Of a DNA stretch of 64,000 nucleotides, positions 45,900 through 55,026 are shown piece by piece. Below the pieces are notes generated by a model. The model did not search any database. It saw only the letters and a list, made by a program, of their open reading frames with translations, and was not told the origin of the DNA. Position 1 is the first letter of the stretch; each line of letters begins with the position of its first letter. The stretch is from Novosphingobium sp. UBA6272 (GTDB lineage Bacteria > Pseudomonadota > Alphaproteobacteria > Sphingomonadales > Sphingomonadaceae). The position numbers and the translations under genes are program-made. Location: NCBI RefSeq assembly GCF_002440635.1, contig NZ_DJUW01000033.1, positions 62,001 to 126,000 of the forward strand, in the 5' to 3' direction.

Positions 45900-47282
45900 A
45901 TGCCTGCAGAAAGCTCAAACAAGCGCGCCCTGGCCCAGGAAGCGACCGACTTCTTTGCGGCCAATCCCGATATCGATGCGATCGACATCATCTTCACCAA
46001 CATGTGCGGCGTGCCGCGCGGCAAGCGGCTGCGCCAGCATGAGGTGATCGCGGTTTATGAAAGCGGCCGGTTCCTGCCCGGATCGGTGCTGGTGGTCGAT
46101 ATCACCGGACGCGACTGCGAGGAGACCGGGCTGGTCTGGGAAGACGGCGATGCCGACCGCTACGTCTACCCCGTCCCCGGCACCCTGGTCCGCGCGCCGT
46201 GGCTGGGCGAGAATGCCGCGCAGTTCCTGACCAGCTTCTACGAGCTTGACGGCACCCCCAATGACCTCGACCCGCGCCACGTGCTGGGCAAGGTGATCGA
46301 CGGGCTGGCCGCTGAAGGCCTGACCCCGGTGGTCGCGGTCGAGCTCGAATTCTATCTCTGCGATCTGGAGGACGGCCGCCCGGTTCCCGCGCGCGGCCAG
46401 CTGACCGATCACCGTTCCAGCGACATCCAGGTCTATGGCCTGCGCGAGATGGAAGACCTCAAGCCGTTCTTCGACGAGCTGTACGAGGCCTGCGATATCC
46501 AGGGCCTGCCGCTCGAGAGCGGGATTTCGGAGTACGCCCCCGGCCAGTTCGAATTCACCCTGCGGCACAAGCCCGACGCGCTGCGCGCCACCGACGATGC
46601 GATCATGTACAAGCGCCTGGTCAAGGGCGTGGCGGTGAAGCACGGGATGGAGGCGACCTTCATGGCCAAGCCCTTCGCCGAAACCGCCGGCAGCGGCATG
46701 CACCTGCACATCTCGATGAACGACGCGCAGGGCAAGAACGCTTTTGCCAGCGAAAAGCCTGAAGGCACCGAGCTGCTGCGCCATGCGATCGGCGGGATGA
46801 AGGCGCTGCTGGCGGATTCGATGGCGATCTTTGCCCCCAACGCCAACTCGTTCCGCCGCTTCAAGGCGAATTCCTATGCCCCGGTCGCGGCGACTTGGGG
46901 AGTCAACAATCGCACCGTTTCGCTGCGCATTCCCGCTGGCTCACCCGCCTCGCGCCATGTCGAGCACCGCATCTGCGGGGCCGACGCCAATCCGTACCTC
47001 GCGATGGCAGCCGTGCTCGCCGCGCAGCTTCACGGGATCAAGAACCAGATCGATCCGGGCCCGGCGGTGGTCGGCAACGGCTATGAAGCCGAAGGCGCCG
47101 ACATCCGCCTGCCCAACCACTGGGCCGCCGCGATCGAAGCCTTCGAGAAGTCCGCGCTGATGAAGCAGTACCTGGGGGAGCGGTTCGTGAAGCACTACAC
47201 GACGGTGAAGGGCGTCGAGATGGCCCGGTTCATGGCCGAAGTGACCGAGCTGGATTATGTCTGGTACTTAAGGAACGCCTAG
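45900..47282 (+). CDS. Glutamine synthetase-like gamma-glutamyl-amine ligase 2
   Basis: A second, diverged glutamine-synthetase-fold ligase of 460 residues. AVELEFYLCDL, SGISEYAPGQFEFTL, MHLHISMND, APNANSFRRF and NRTVSLRIPAG are conserved. The paralog at 41928 has HEAGAAQLEVNF where this has EYAPGQFEFTL, so the amine pockets differ and two different amines are likely handled. Its TAG stop lies inside the left end of the repeat at 47279-47431. Confidence 0.9.
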   Translation: MPAESSNKRALAQEATDFFAANPDIDAIDIIFTNMCGVPRGKRLRQHEVIAVYESGRFLPGSVLVVDITGRDCEETGLVWEDGDADRYVYPVPGTLVRAPWLGENAAQFLTSFYELDGTPNDLDPRHVLGKVIDGLAAEGLTPVVAVELEFYLCDLEDGRPVPARGQLTDHRSSDIQVYGLREMEDLKPFFDELYEACDIQGLPLESGISEYAPGQFEFTLRHKPDALRATDDAIMYKRLVKGVAVKHGMEATFMAKPFAETAGSGMHLHISMNDAQGKNAFASEKPEGTELLRHAIGGMKALLADSMAIFAPNANSFRRFKANSYAPVAATWGVNNRTVSLRIPAGSPASRHVEHRICGADANPYLAMAAVLAAQLHGIKNQIDPGPAVVGNGYEAEGADIRLPNHWAAAIEAFEKSALMKQYLGERFVKHYTTVKGVEMARFMAEVTELDYVWYLRNA

Positions 47283-47431
47283 TTCCTCCCCGGAACGGGG
47301 AGGGGGACCACCGCAGGTGGTGGAGGGGTACAGGCAAGTGTTCCCGAGCTGGCCGGGGAGGTCAGGATCACTCGCCTGTACCCCTCCACCATGCTTCGCA
47401 TGGTCCCCCTCCCCCAAGGGGGAGGAACTAG
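47279..47431. repeat. Composite hairpin repeat filling the gap between convergent genes
   Basis: About 153 bases with perfect 13-base inverted ends: CTAGTTCCTCCCC (47279-47291) and GGGGAGGAACTAG (47419-47431). Internal hairpins include GGACCACC/GGTGGT, GGAGGGGTACAGGC/GCCTGTACCCCTCC and ACCATGC/GCATGGT. The CTAG at each end provides the TAG stop for the ligase on the plus strand and for lysR on the minus strand. Confidence 0.85.
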
Positions 47432-48324
47432 CGCCGGTGCTGGTGCACCGTCTCCATAAACAAACTCGCCGCCTCGCTGTGCCGGGTCAGTCTTCGCCAG
47501 GCGACGCCGATGTCGACCGTCGGCAGCGTTTCGCGGGTGCGTTTGGCGATGATCCGGTCGCCGTCCAGGCTCCACGGGCGATAGACCAGGTCGGGCAGCA
47601 GGGTGATCCCCGCCCCGGTGCCGACCAGACTTCGGACGCCCTCCATGCTGCTGGTCCGCCAGGCGACGCGCGGGGGGTGGTCGAACTTGCCCCAGATCCC
47701 GTCGATCAGCCCTTCCAGCTCGTCGAGCTGGAGCGCGACGACCGGTTCGTTTTCCAGTTCAGCCAGGGTCAGCCCGTCGACATCGGACAGCGGGTGGCTG
47801 GGCGCGAGCCAGGCGCGGCATTCGCTGCGCAGCAGCACCTCGTGATCGATCGCGCTGCGTTCCTCCAGGTTGGAGACGATCAGCAGCGCCAGATCGAGCT
47901 CGCCGCCGACCAGCATGTGTTCGATATAGCTGCGCTTGTCCTCGACCAGATTGATTTCGATCCGCGGGAACAGCTTGCGGAAGCGGCTGAGCAGGTCGGT
48001 CAGGAAATAGCCGGTCACCACCGGGGTGACCCCGATCCGCACCGTGCCCGCAGTCTGGTCCTGATCGCGGCCGACCCCGCCGGCCATGTCGGCGATCGCG
48101 CCGATGATCGAGCGGGCATGGCGCAGGAACTGATGCCCCTCGCGGGTCAGCGTCACGCCCTTGGCATGGCGGTGGAACAGGGTGACCCCGGTTTCCAGTT
48201 CGAGCGTGCGGATCGCATCGGTCACCGCGCTTTGCGAGATCCCGACCGCGCTCGATCCGCCCGAAACCGAGCGCGCCTCTGCAACGGCGATGAAGTAGCG
48301 AATCTGGCGAAAAGTGATGTTCAT
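47428..48324 (-). CDS. LysR-type transcriptional regulator of the amine locus
   Basis: A 298-residue LysR regulator. The winged HTH is at residues 3-60 (MNITFRQIRYFIAVAEARSV, then SQSAVTDAIRTLELETG), followed by an effector-binding domain. It is divergent from the Pot importer with 143 bases between ATGs. The near-palindrome at 48321-48339 overlaps its own start codon, so it probably represses itself, and the perfect palindromes at 40930 and 52489 suggest it controls the flanking catabolic genes. The inducer may be a polyamine or a glutamylated intermediate. Confidence 0.92.
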   Translation of the reverse strand: MNITFRQIRYFIAVAEARSVSGGSSAVGISQSAVTDAIRTLELETGVTLFHRHAKGVTLTREGHQFLRHARSIIGAIADMAGGVGRDQDQTAGTVRIGVTPVVTGYFLTDLLSRFRKLFPRIEINLVEDKRSYIEHMLVGGELDLALLIVSNLEERSAIDHEVLLRSECRAWLAPSHPLSDVDGLTLAELENEPVVALQLDELEGLIDGIWGKFDHPPRVAWRTSSMEGVRSLVGTGAGITLLPDLVYRPWSLDGDRIIAKRTRETLPTVDIGVAWRRLTRHSEAASLFMETVHQHRR

Positions 48325-48339
48325 CGGTTTTTTCGATAG
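48321..48339. promoter_or_regulatory. LysR-type operator, copy 2 (imperfect)
   Basis: TCATCGG-TTTTT-TCGATAG matches CTATCGG-N5-CCGATAG in 11 of 14 fixed positions and keeps the N5 spacing. It overlaps the lysR start codon (48322-48324) and lies 129 bases upstream of the importer's first gene. Confidence 0.55.
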
Positions 48340-48467
48340 CTATCGCTTCGTATAATCTACTGGCCCCCCGCGCAAGAGCGGGCATTCTCTTCGCTTCGGT
48401 GCTTGGCAAGCGCGCGCAAGCCGCTAGCATCACCGGTGGAGAAGAGGGTCCAATAAGGGGTGGTGCA

Positions 48468-49601
48468 ATGAGCGGAATCGAAAACTCGGGTAATCTGCGC
48501 CTCGGCCGGCGCTCGCTGCTGCAATCGCTGGGCGTGGCCGCGATCGGGATCAGCCTGGGCGGACTGGCGGCCTGCGGCAAGAAGGACGAGAAACCGGCAG
48601 CCGGCGGCACCACCAAGATCGCCCCGACCGGCGAAGAGCCCAAGCTCAACTTCTACAACTGGGATACCTACATCGGCGAAACGACCCTGGCCGATTTCCA
48701 GGCAGCCGGCGGCGCCGCGGTCAACATGACGCTGTTCGCCAGCAATGACGAGCTGTTCGCCAAGCTGCGCGCGGGCAATGCCGGCTATGACGTGATCGTG
48801 CCTTCGAACGATTTCGTCGAGCGGATGGCCGCGGCCGATATGCTGACCCCGCTGGATCACTCGCTGATCCCCAACTTCAAGAACATCGCGCCCGAATATA
48901 CCGACGTGGCCTATGACCCCAAGCGCAAGCACTCGATGCCCTATACCTGGCTGACCCTGGGGATCGGCTATCGCAAGTCCAAGGTGAACGCGGTGCCCGA
49001 CAGCTGGAAGGTGCTGTTCGATTCAGATGAGTACAAGGGCCGCATCGCGGTGCTTTCGGAAGCCGGCGACATGTTCCGGCTCTATGCGAAGTATCTGGGC
49101 AAGTCGGTCAACGGACTGACCGAGGCCGATATCAAGACCATCGAAGCGATGATGATCAAGCAGAAGCCCAACATCAAGGCGTTCCACGAAGACAATGGCC
49201 AGGACATGCTGCTGAAGGGCGAAGTCGATCTGGTGCTGGAATACAACGGCGATATCGCGCAGGCGATGAAGGAAGACGATGACATCGGCTTCGTCCTGCC
49301 CAAGGAAGGCAGCCAGTTCAATTCGGACAACCTGTGCATTCCCAAGGGTGCACCGCGCCCGAAGAATGCCCATGCCTTCATCAACTATCTGCTCGACGCG
49401 GAAGCCGGCAAGAAGATCACCGAAACGATCCTCTACCCCACCCCCAATGCCGCCGCGAAGGCGCTGATGCCGGACGACTACAAGAACAACCCGGTGATCT
49501 TCCCGCCCGCAGAGCTGCTCGCCAAGTGCGAATACGCCCAGTACAATCCCAAGCTCCAGCCGCTCTACGAGGAGGCCTTCACCCGCGTTCGGGCTTCCTA
49601 A
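48468..49601 (+). CDS. Polyamine-type ABC importer, substrate-binding lipoprotein
   Basis: A 377-residue solute-binding protein of the PotD/PotF group. It starts at ATG 48468 with AAGGGG upstream. The N-terminus combines a twin-arginine-like stretch (LGRRSLLQSLG) with a lipobox (GGLAAC), so it may be a lipoprotein exported by Sec or Tat. LNFYNWDTYIGETTL and DVIVPSNDFVERM fit putrescine/spermidine-binding proteins. It heads the operon with two permeases and an ATPase, so transport of a polyamine or related cation is likely. Confidence 0.92.
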   Translation: MSGIENSGNLRLGRRSLLQSLGVAAIGISLGGLAACGKKDEKPAAGGTTKIAPTGEEPKLNFYNWDTYIGETTLADFQAAGGAAVNMTLFASNDELFAKLRAGNAGYDVIVPSNDFVERMAAADMLTPLDHSLIPNFKNIAPEYTDVAYDPKRKHSMPYTWLTLGIGYRKSKVNAVPDSWKVLFDSDEYKGRIAVLSEAGDMFRLYAKYLGKSVNGLTEADIKTIEAMMIKQKPNIKAFHEDNGQDMLLKGEVDLVLEYNGDIAQAMKEDDDIGFVLPKEGSQFNSDNLCIPKGAPRPKNAHAFINYLLDAEAGKKITETILYPTPNAAAKALMPDDYKNNPVIFPPAELLAKCEYAQYNPKLQPLYEEAFTRVRAS

Positions 49602-49605
49602 GGCC

Positions 49606-50514
49606 ATGTCGCTGCAAGACTGGAAACAGCACCGCCGCCCGTTCGCGGCGATTGCCAGCGCGCCGCTGTTCTGGCTGGTGCTGTTCTTCCTGGTGCCGAT
49701 GGGAATCGTCTGGCTTTACAGCTTCGGCCAGAATTCCGGGCCGGCAGACATCGCCATCACCGGCACGCTCGACAACTACAAGCGCGCGACCGAGTGGCTC
49801 TATCTTTCGATCTTCGGAAAGAGCCTCGCGGTCGCCGCGCTGGTGACGCTGATCTGCCTGATCATCGGGTTCCCGGTGGCCATGGCGATCACCTTTGCCG
49901 CGGAAAAGTGGCGGCCCTGGCTGCTGCTGGCGATCATGCTGCCGTTCTGGACCAATCTGCTGATCCGCACCTATGCGCTGATGATGCTGATGGGCTCCAA
50001 CGGCTATGCCAACCGCGGGCTCGGCGCGCTGTGGGACGGGGCCAGCTGGCTCAAGACCCTGGTCGGGCTGCAACCGCTGGAGGCCTGGGCCCCGGTCCCG
50101 CTGCTCTACAACAATTTCGCCGTGGTTCTGGGGCTGGTCTATGTCCACCTGCCCTTCATGGTCCTGCCGCTCTATTCCGCGCTCGACCGGCTCGACAAGT
50201 CGCTGATCGAGGCCAGCCTCGATCTGGGCGCGGGGCATTTCCGCACCCTGACCAAGATCGTGGTTCCGTTGGCCGGCCCGGGTATTGCCGCCGGGGTGAT
50301 GATCACCTTGATCCCGGCGCTCGGCGCCTATCTGACGCCTGACCTGATGGGCGGCACCGACAGCCAGATGATCGCCAATGTGATCGAGCGCCAGTTCAAG
50401 CGGGCCAATGACTGGCCGTTCGGCGCGGCGCTATCATTCCTTTTGATCTACGCGATGTTCATCCTGGTGGCGATCCAGTCGCTGCGCGGCGATCGCAAGA
50501 AGGAGGCGCGCTGA
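49606..50514 (+). CDS. Polyamine-type ABC importer, permease 1 (PotB/PotH-like)
   Basis: A 302-residue inner-membrane permease with about six helices. FVLPLYSALDRLD-like and EASLDLGAGHFRTLTKIVVPLAGPG contains the EAA loop (LGA...F...P) that docks on the ATPase. It starts 4 bases after the binding-protein stop and its stop overlaps the next start (TGATG). Homology to PotB/PotH is confident; substrate is inferred from the binding protein. Confidence 0.93.
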   Translation: MSLQDWKQHRRPFAAIASAPLFWLVLFFLVPMGIVWLYSFGQNSGPADIAITGTLDNYKRATEWLYLSIFGKSLAVAALVTLICLIIGFPVAMAITFAAEKWRPWLLLAIMLPFWTNLLIRTYALMMLMGSNGYANRGLGALWDGASWLKTLVGLQPLEAWAPVPLLYNNFAVVLGLVYVHLPFMVLPLYSALDRLDKSLIEASLDLGAGHFRTLTKIVVPLAGPGIAAGVMITLIPALGAYLTPDLMGGTDSQMIANVIERQFKRANDWPFGAALSFLLIYAMFILVAIQSLRGDRKKEAR

Positions 50515-51356
50515 TGGCCCTGTTCGCCCGCCGCCCGGTCGCCCCGCTCGAATATACCCGCAAGACCTGGATGCGGTTGTGGGTCGGGGCAACGCTGGTG
50601 TTCCTCTATGCCCCGCTGCTGGTGCTGATGGTGTTCAGCTTCAACGATTCCAAGCGCAATGTCGCCTGGAAGGGCTTCACCCTGAAATACTACGAAAAGG
50701 CGCTCAACAACGACACCCTGGTCGAAGCGCTGGTCAATTCGCTGACCATTGCCGCGCTGGCCACAGTCGTCAGCGTGATACTGGGGGCACTCGCCGGGGT
50801 CATGCTTTGGCGCTTCCGCTTCCCGCTGAAAGGCGCCGTTGAAGGTGTGATGAGCCTGCCGATCATCGTCCCCGAAATCTGCATGGGCGTGGCAATGCTG
50901 ATCTTCTTCGCCAAGGTTGACTGGCCAACTGACCTGCCCTGGCCGCTCAACCTCTCGGCGATCACCATCGCGCACATCACCTTCTGCTTCCCCTTCGTGG
51001 CGATGGTGGTGCGATCGCGGATGGCCAGCTTCAACCGCGAGCAGGAGGAAGCCGCCAAGGACCTGGGCGCCAGCGAATGGGCCACCTTCCGCGATATCCT
51101 GCTGCCGCACATGAAGCCGGGGCTGGTTGCCGGGGCACTGCTGGCCTTCACCCTCAGCCTCGACGATTTCGTCATCACCTTCTTCACCAGCGGGCCGGAT
51201 ACGATCACCTTCCCGGTCAAGGTCTATTCGATGGTGCGCTTCTCGGTCACGCCCGAGGTCAATGCCGCATCGACCATCCTGATCCTCCTTACCATCGCTC
51301 TCACCGCCGTGGCTCTGAAGCTGCAAGGGGTGAAGGGCATTGCGGAAACCCACTGA
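50514..51356 (+). CDS. Polyamine-type ABC importer, permease 2 (PotC/PotI-like)
   Basis: A 280-residue permease with about six membrane helices. YAPLLVLMVFSFNDSKRNVAWKG at the first helix and AAKDLGASEWATFRDILLPHMKPG (EAA loop) are typical of PotC/PotI. Its ATG shares one base with the stop of permease 1 and it ends one base before the ATPase ATG. Confidence 0.93.
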   Translation: MALFARRPVAPLEYTRKTWMRLWVGATLVFLYAPLLVLMVFSFNDSKRNVAWKGFTLKYYEKALNNDTLVEALVNSLTIAALATVVSVILGALAGVMLWRFRFPLKGAVEGVMSLPIIVPEICMGVAMLIFFAKVDWPTDLPWPLNLSAITIAHITFCFPFVAMVVRSRMASFNREQEEAAKDLGASEWATFRDILLPHMKPGLVAGALLAFTLSLDDFVITFFTSGPDTITFPVKVYSMVRFSVTPEVNAASTILILLTIALTAVALKLQGVKGIAETH

Positions 51357-51357
51357 C

Positions 51358-52485
51358 ATGTCCGAAGCCGATCCCATCATCCAGATCCGCGGCGTCACCA
51401 AGCGCTTTGGCAAGCACACCGCGGTCGACAATGTCTCGCTCGATATCAAGTCCGGCGAATTCTTCGTGCTGCTGGGGCCGTCAGGCTGCGGCAAGACCAC
51501 CTTGCTGCGGATGATCGCCGGGTTCGAATTGCCGACTGAGGGCCAGATCCTGATCGACGGGCAGGACATGGCCGGGATCCCGCCCAACAAGCGACCGGTC
51601 AACATGGTGTTCCAGTCCTACGCCGTGTTCCCGCACATGAGCGTGGCGGAGAATGTCGGCTATGGCCTGAAGATCGCCGGCGTCGGCCGGGCCGAGCGTG
51701 ACGAGCGGGTGCGCGAGGCTTTGCAACTGGTCAGCCTGGGCGGGTTCGAGGATCGCAAGCCCGATCAGATGTCGGGCGGGCAGCGCCAGCGCGTCGCCCT
51801 CGCCCGCAGCCTGGTGATGCGCCCCAAGGTGCTGCTGCTCGACGAGCCGCTGTCCGCGCTCGACGCCAAGCTGCGCGCGCAGATGCAGTTCGAACTGTCC
51901 GACCTGCAGGACAAGGTCGGCATCACCTTCGTCACCGTGACCCACGATCAGGACGAAGCCTTGTCGATGGCCAGCCGGATCGCGGTGATGAACAAGGGCG
52001 ACATTGCGCAGCTCGCTTCGCCTTCTGACCTCTACGAATACCCGGCCAACCGCTTCGTCGCAGATTTCGTGGGATCGGTGAACGTGTTCGAGGGCAAGCT
52101 GACGCTCGACGAGCCCGATCGTGCAGCGGTTGAATGCCCGGGTCTGGGCAAGGTTTACCTCAACCACGGCGTGACCGGACCGCACGGCGCCGATGTCTGG
52201 ATCGCGCTGCGGCCCGAGAAAATCTATCTGCACGTCCCCGGTGAAGGCAAAGCGATCCGCGCTGCCGGTCAGGACGCGCCGGAAGACCACAATCTGGCGC
52301 GCGGGGTGATCAAGGGGATGAGCTATCTTGGCGACATCACGCTTTACGAGATCAAGCTTGATAATGGCGCGATGATCCGGGTCTCCCGCCCCAACCTGTC
52401 GCGCCACGATCAGGAGCATTTCACCTGGGACGACCGCGTCTCGATGCACTGGCGCGCCGATAGCCCGGTGGTGCTGCTCGGCTGA
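51358..52485 (+). CDS. Polyamine-type ABC importer, ATPase (PotA/PotG-like)
   Basis: A 375-residue ABC ATPase. Walker A is GPSGCGKTT (40-48), the signature is MSGGQRQRVALARSL, Walker B is VLLLDEPLSALD and the switch His is in VTHDQDE. The C-terminal TOBE-like region (about 280-370) ends the protein. I start at ATG 51358; an upstream TTG at 51340 overlaps the permease. It completes the four-gene importer. Confidence 0.94.
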   Translation: MSEADPIIQIRGVTKRFGKHTAVDNVSLDIKSGEFFVLLGPSGCGKTTLLRMIAGFELPTEGQILIDGQDMAGIPPNKRPVNMVFQSYAVFPHMSVAENVGYGLKIAGVGRAERDERVREALQLVSLGGFEDRKPDQMSGGQRQRVALARSLVMRPKVLLLDEPLSALDAKLRAQMQFELSDLQDKVGITFVTVTHDQDEALSMASRIAVMNKGDIAQLASPSDLYEYPANRFVADFVGSVNVFEGKLTLDEPDRAAVECPGLGKVYLNHGVTGPHGADVWIALRPEKIYLHVPGEGKAIRAAGQDAPEDHNLARGVIKGMSYLGDITLYEIKLDNGAMIRVSRPNLSRHDQEHFTWDDRVSMHWRADSPVVLLG

Positions 52486-52488
52486 TCG

Positions 52489-52507
52489 CTATCGGGTTTC
52501 CCGATAG
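52489..52507. promoter_or_regulatory. LysR-type operator, copy 3
   Basis: CTATCGG-N5-CCGATAG, extended to an 8-3-8 palindrome (CTATCGGG, TTT, CCCGATAG), 87 bases upstream of the aldehyde dehydrogenase ATG and just after the ATPase stop. This suggests a separate promoter for the downstream catabolic genes. Confidence 0.7.
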
Positions 52508-52593
52508 GCATCGCTTTCCATTTCGTATTTCCCCGCGTTCGGCACGCGGCCTAGGTTGGTCGCCAAAGCAAGCGAGAGAGGCTGGTTTCCATC

Positions 52594-54024
52594 ATGTTCG
52601 AACCCCGTGGCCAGTTCATCGGTGGTAACCCGCTGGACGGTGAGGAAGCGCCGGAACCGGTTTACAATCCGGCCAGCGGAGAGCGGATCGCGCTGATCTC
52701 CAGCGCCAGCCGGGTACAGGTAGATAGCGCCGTGGCGGCTGCCGAAGCGGCCTTTGCGATCTGGTCGCGGATGCCGCCAAAGGAACGTTCGCTGCGGATG
52801 CTCAAGATCGCCGACCGGATCGAGGCGCTGGCTGACGAGTTCGCCGCGCTCGAGATGGCCAACTGCGGCAAGCCGCTCGGCACGGCCAGGGCGGTTGATG
52901 TCGGCAATACGGTCGACGTGTTCCGGTTTTTCGCCGGGGCCGCACGGACTGTGCCGGGGATTCCTGCGGGCGAATACCGGCCCGGTTTCACCTCGATGCT
53001 GCGGCGCGATCCACTGGGGGTTTGTGTCGGGATCGCGCCGTGGAACTACCCGCTAATGATGGCCAGCTGGAAGATCGCCCCGGTGATCGCGGCCGGGAAC
53101 ACGGTTGTCCTCAAACCCAGCGAACACACCCCGCTCTCTGCATTGCGGCTGGCCGAAGTATGTGCCGAATTCCTGCCCGAGGGCGTGGTCAACGTGGTGA
53201 CCGGCAACGGCGCCGCTGTCGGCGCTCGGCTGGTCGCCCATCCCCGGGTGCGGATGGTCTCGCTGACCGGAGACGTTTCGACCGGCCGCAAGATCATGGA
53301 AGCAGTCGCACCCACGATCAAACGCACCCATTTCGAACTGGGCGGCAAGGCCCCGGTGATCGTGTTGGCCGATGCCGATATCCCGGCTGCGGTCGAGGCT
53401 ATTGCCGAGGGCGGCTATTACAATGCCGGGCAGGATTGCACCGCGGCTTGCCGGGTCTATGCTCATTCCGCGATCCATGACCGGCTGGTGGCCGATCTGC
53501 AGGGCGCGATCGAGGCGATCCGGCTGGGCGATCCGGCCGAGGCCGGGACCGAGCTTGGCCCGCTGATCACCGCCCGCCAGCGTGACCGGGTCGACGGCTT
53601 CGTTGCCCGCGCCCGCGCCGATACCCCCGCCGAAGTGGTGACCGGCGGATACGCGCCGGACCGGCCCGGCTATTACTATGCCCCGACCCTGATCGCCGGC
53701 GCACGCCATACGGACGAGATCGTCCAGAAGGAGGTGTTCGGCCCGGTGGTCTCGGTCACCCGGTTCGCGGAAGACAGCCAGGCGCTCGACTGGGCCAATG
53801 ACTGCGAATACGGCCTCGCCTCATCGGTCTGGACCCGCGACGTCGGCAAGGCCAACGCCTTTGCCGCGCGGCTCGAATATGGCGTCACCTGGATCAACAC
53901 CCATTCGGTAAATGTTACCGAGATGCCGCACGGCGGGGTCAAGAGCTCAGGCTATGGATCGGACCTTTCGGTCTATTGCCTTGAGCATTACATGACGACC
54001 CGGCATGTGATGATGAAGCACTGA
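52594..54024 (+). CDS. Aldehyde dehydrogenase, probable gamma-aminobutyraldehyde type
   Basis: A 476-residue NAD(P)-dependent aldehyde dehydrogenase. The catalytic Glu248 is in FELGGKAP and Cys282 in GQDCTAACR; the cofactor region has [11 protein letters not shown]. It most resembles PatD/PuuC-type enzymes that oxidise gamma-aminobutyraldehyde or its glutamyl form. Its own LysR-type site lies upstream. With the oxidase and PuuD it gives the oxidation and deglutamylation steps. Confidence 0.88.
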   Translation: MFEPRGQFIGGNPLDGEEAPEPVYNPASGERIALISSASRVQVDSAVAAAEAAFAIWSRMPPKERSLRMLKIADRIEALADEFAALEMANCGKPLGTARAVDVGNTVDVFRFFAGAARTVPGIPAGEYRPGFTSMLRRDPLGVCVGIAPWNYPLMMASWKIAPVIAAGNTVVLKPSEHTPLSALRLAEVCAEFLPEGVVNVVTGNGAAVGARLVAHPRVRMVSLTGDVSTGRKIMEAVAPTIKRTHFELGGKAPVIVLADADIPAAVEAIAEGGYYNAGQDCTAACRVYAHSAIHDRLVADLQGAIEAIRLGDPAEAGTELGPLITARQRDRVDGFVARARADTPAEVVTGGYAPDRPGYYYAPTLIAGARHTDEIVQKEVFGPVVSVTRFAEDSQALDWANDCEYGLASSVWTRDVGKANAFAARLEYGVTWINTHSVNVTEMPHGGVKSSGYGSDLSVYCLEHYMTTRHVMMKH

Positions 54025-54052
54025 TTATGAGGCACTCCCTACACCCAACTTC

Positions 54053-54193
54053 CCGTCACCCTGAACTCGTTTCAGGGCCCATTGTGCCGGTGGCCCGGAG
54101 TGCTGTTGGGCAAAAGGACCACGCGGTCAGGTTTGGCGCGGCGGCTTCCGGGCAAACCGGTGGATGGACCCTGAAACGAGTTCAGGGTGACGG
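54053..54193. repeat. Long perfect inverted repeat with a 91-base centre
   Basis: A 25-base segment at 54053-54077 (core CACCCTGAACTCGTTTCAGG) is perfectly reverse-complementary to 54169-54193. It lies between the dehydrogenase stop and the puuD start and would form a large cruciform or mRNA hairpin. The type (CCCTGAA...TTCAGGG) is a common intergenic repeat in this bacterial group. Confidence 0.85.
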
Positions 54194-54229
54194 TTTTGGT
54201 CGTGGGGCTTGGGCTGAGAGCGTGACAGG

Positions 54230-54967
54230 ATGAGCGCCCGCCCCGTACTTGGCGTGATCGCCTGCAATCGCACCGTCGGTGTCGAACCGGCGCAAGCGGT
54301 GATGGAGCGCTATATCCGCTCGGCGATGGTCCATGCCGATGTCGCCGCGCTGATCATCCCTTCGCTGCCCGACCTGATGAGCGCCGCCGAAGTCGCCCCG
54401 CGGCTTGACGGCATCCTGCTGACCGGCACGCCGTCCAATGTCGCGCCGCAGCGCTATGGCGAGGAAGCCGGAGACGGTCCGTTCGACCTGGGCCGCGATG
54501 AAATCGCGCTGGGCATGGTTGACCGGATGATCGATGCGGGCCGCCCCGTCTTCGGGATTTGCCGGGGATTTCAGGAGATCAACGTCGCGATGGGCGGCAC
54601 GCTGCGCCGCGATACCTCGGCCAGCGACGAACTGATCCGGCATCATGCCCCCGATGGCGCCAGTTTCGCTGCGATGTTCGATCACCTCCACCCGGTCCAC
54701 TTGATCGAAGGCGGGGTGCTGGCCGGTGCGTTCGGCAAGTCCGACCTGACGGTCAATTCGGTCCACTACCAGGGGATCGGGCGGTTAGCAGAGGGCCTGA
54801 CGATCGAGGCAAAAGCGCCGGACGGCCTCGTCGAAGCCTATTCGGCCCGGCCCAACGGCGCGCCGGTGGTTGCGGTGCAATGGCACCCCGAATGGGACGC
54901 CGATCGCAATGACGACAGCGCGGCTTTCTTCCGCCTGCTCGGCCGTGCTATGCGGGGGAACGTATGA
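54230..54967 (+). CDS. puuD: Gamma-glutamyl-gamma-aminobutyrate hydrolase
   Basis: PuuD removes glutamate from gamma-glutamyl-GABA, ending the glutamylated route. The 245-residue class I amidotransferase-fold protein has the nucleophile Cys111 in FGICRGFQEINVAMGG and the His/Glu pair in VQWHPEWD. Its stop overlaps the ATG of a 19-codon ORF. Position after the aldehyde dehydrogenase supports the assignment. Confidence 0.92.
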   Translation: MSARPVLGVIACNRTVGVEPAQAVMERYIRSAMVHADVAALIIPSLPDLMSAAEVAPRLDGILLTGTPSNVAPQRYGEEAGDGPFDLGRDEIALGMVDRMIDAGRPVFGICRGFQEINVAMGGTLRRDTSASDELIRHHAPDGASFAAMFDHLHPVHLIEGGVLAGAFGKSDLTVNSVHYQGIGRLAEGLTIEAKAPDGLVEAYSARPNGAPVVAVQWHPEWDADRNDDSAAFFRLLGRAMRGNV

Positions 54968-55023
54968 ACACCTGCATCACCCGCTATAACCGCTATCAGG
55001 CCCGCATCGGCTTTTCGCCCTGA
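54964..55023 (+). CDS. Candidate 19-residue leader peptide
   Basis: An ORF with ATG at 54964 overlapping the puuD stop (ATGA) and TGA at 55021-55023. The peptide is MNTCITRYNRYQARIGFSP, with three Arg and two Tyr. It ends 3 bases before a hairpin that holds the ribosome-binding site of the next aminotransferase. The short length means coding is unproven, but the coupling and position fit a regulatory leader. Confidence 0.45.
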   Translation: MNTCITRYNRYQARIGFSP

Positions 55024-55026
55024 TTT

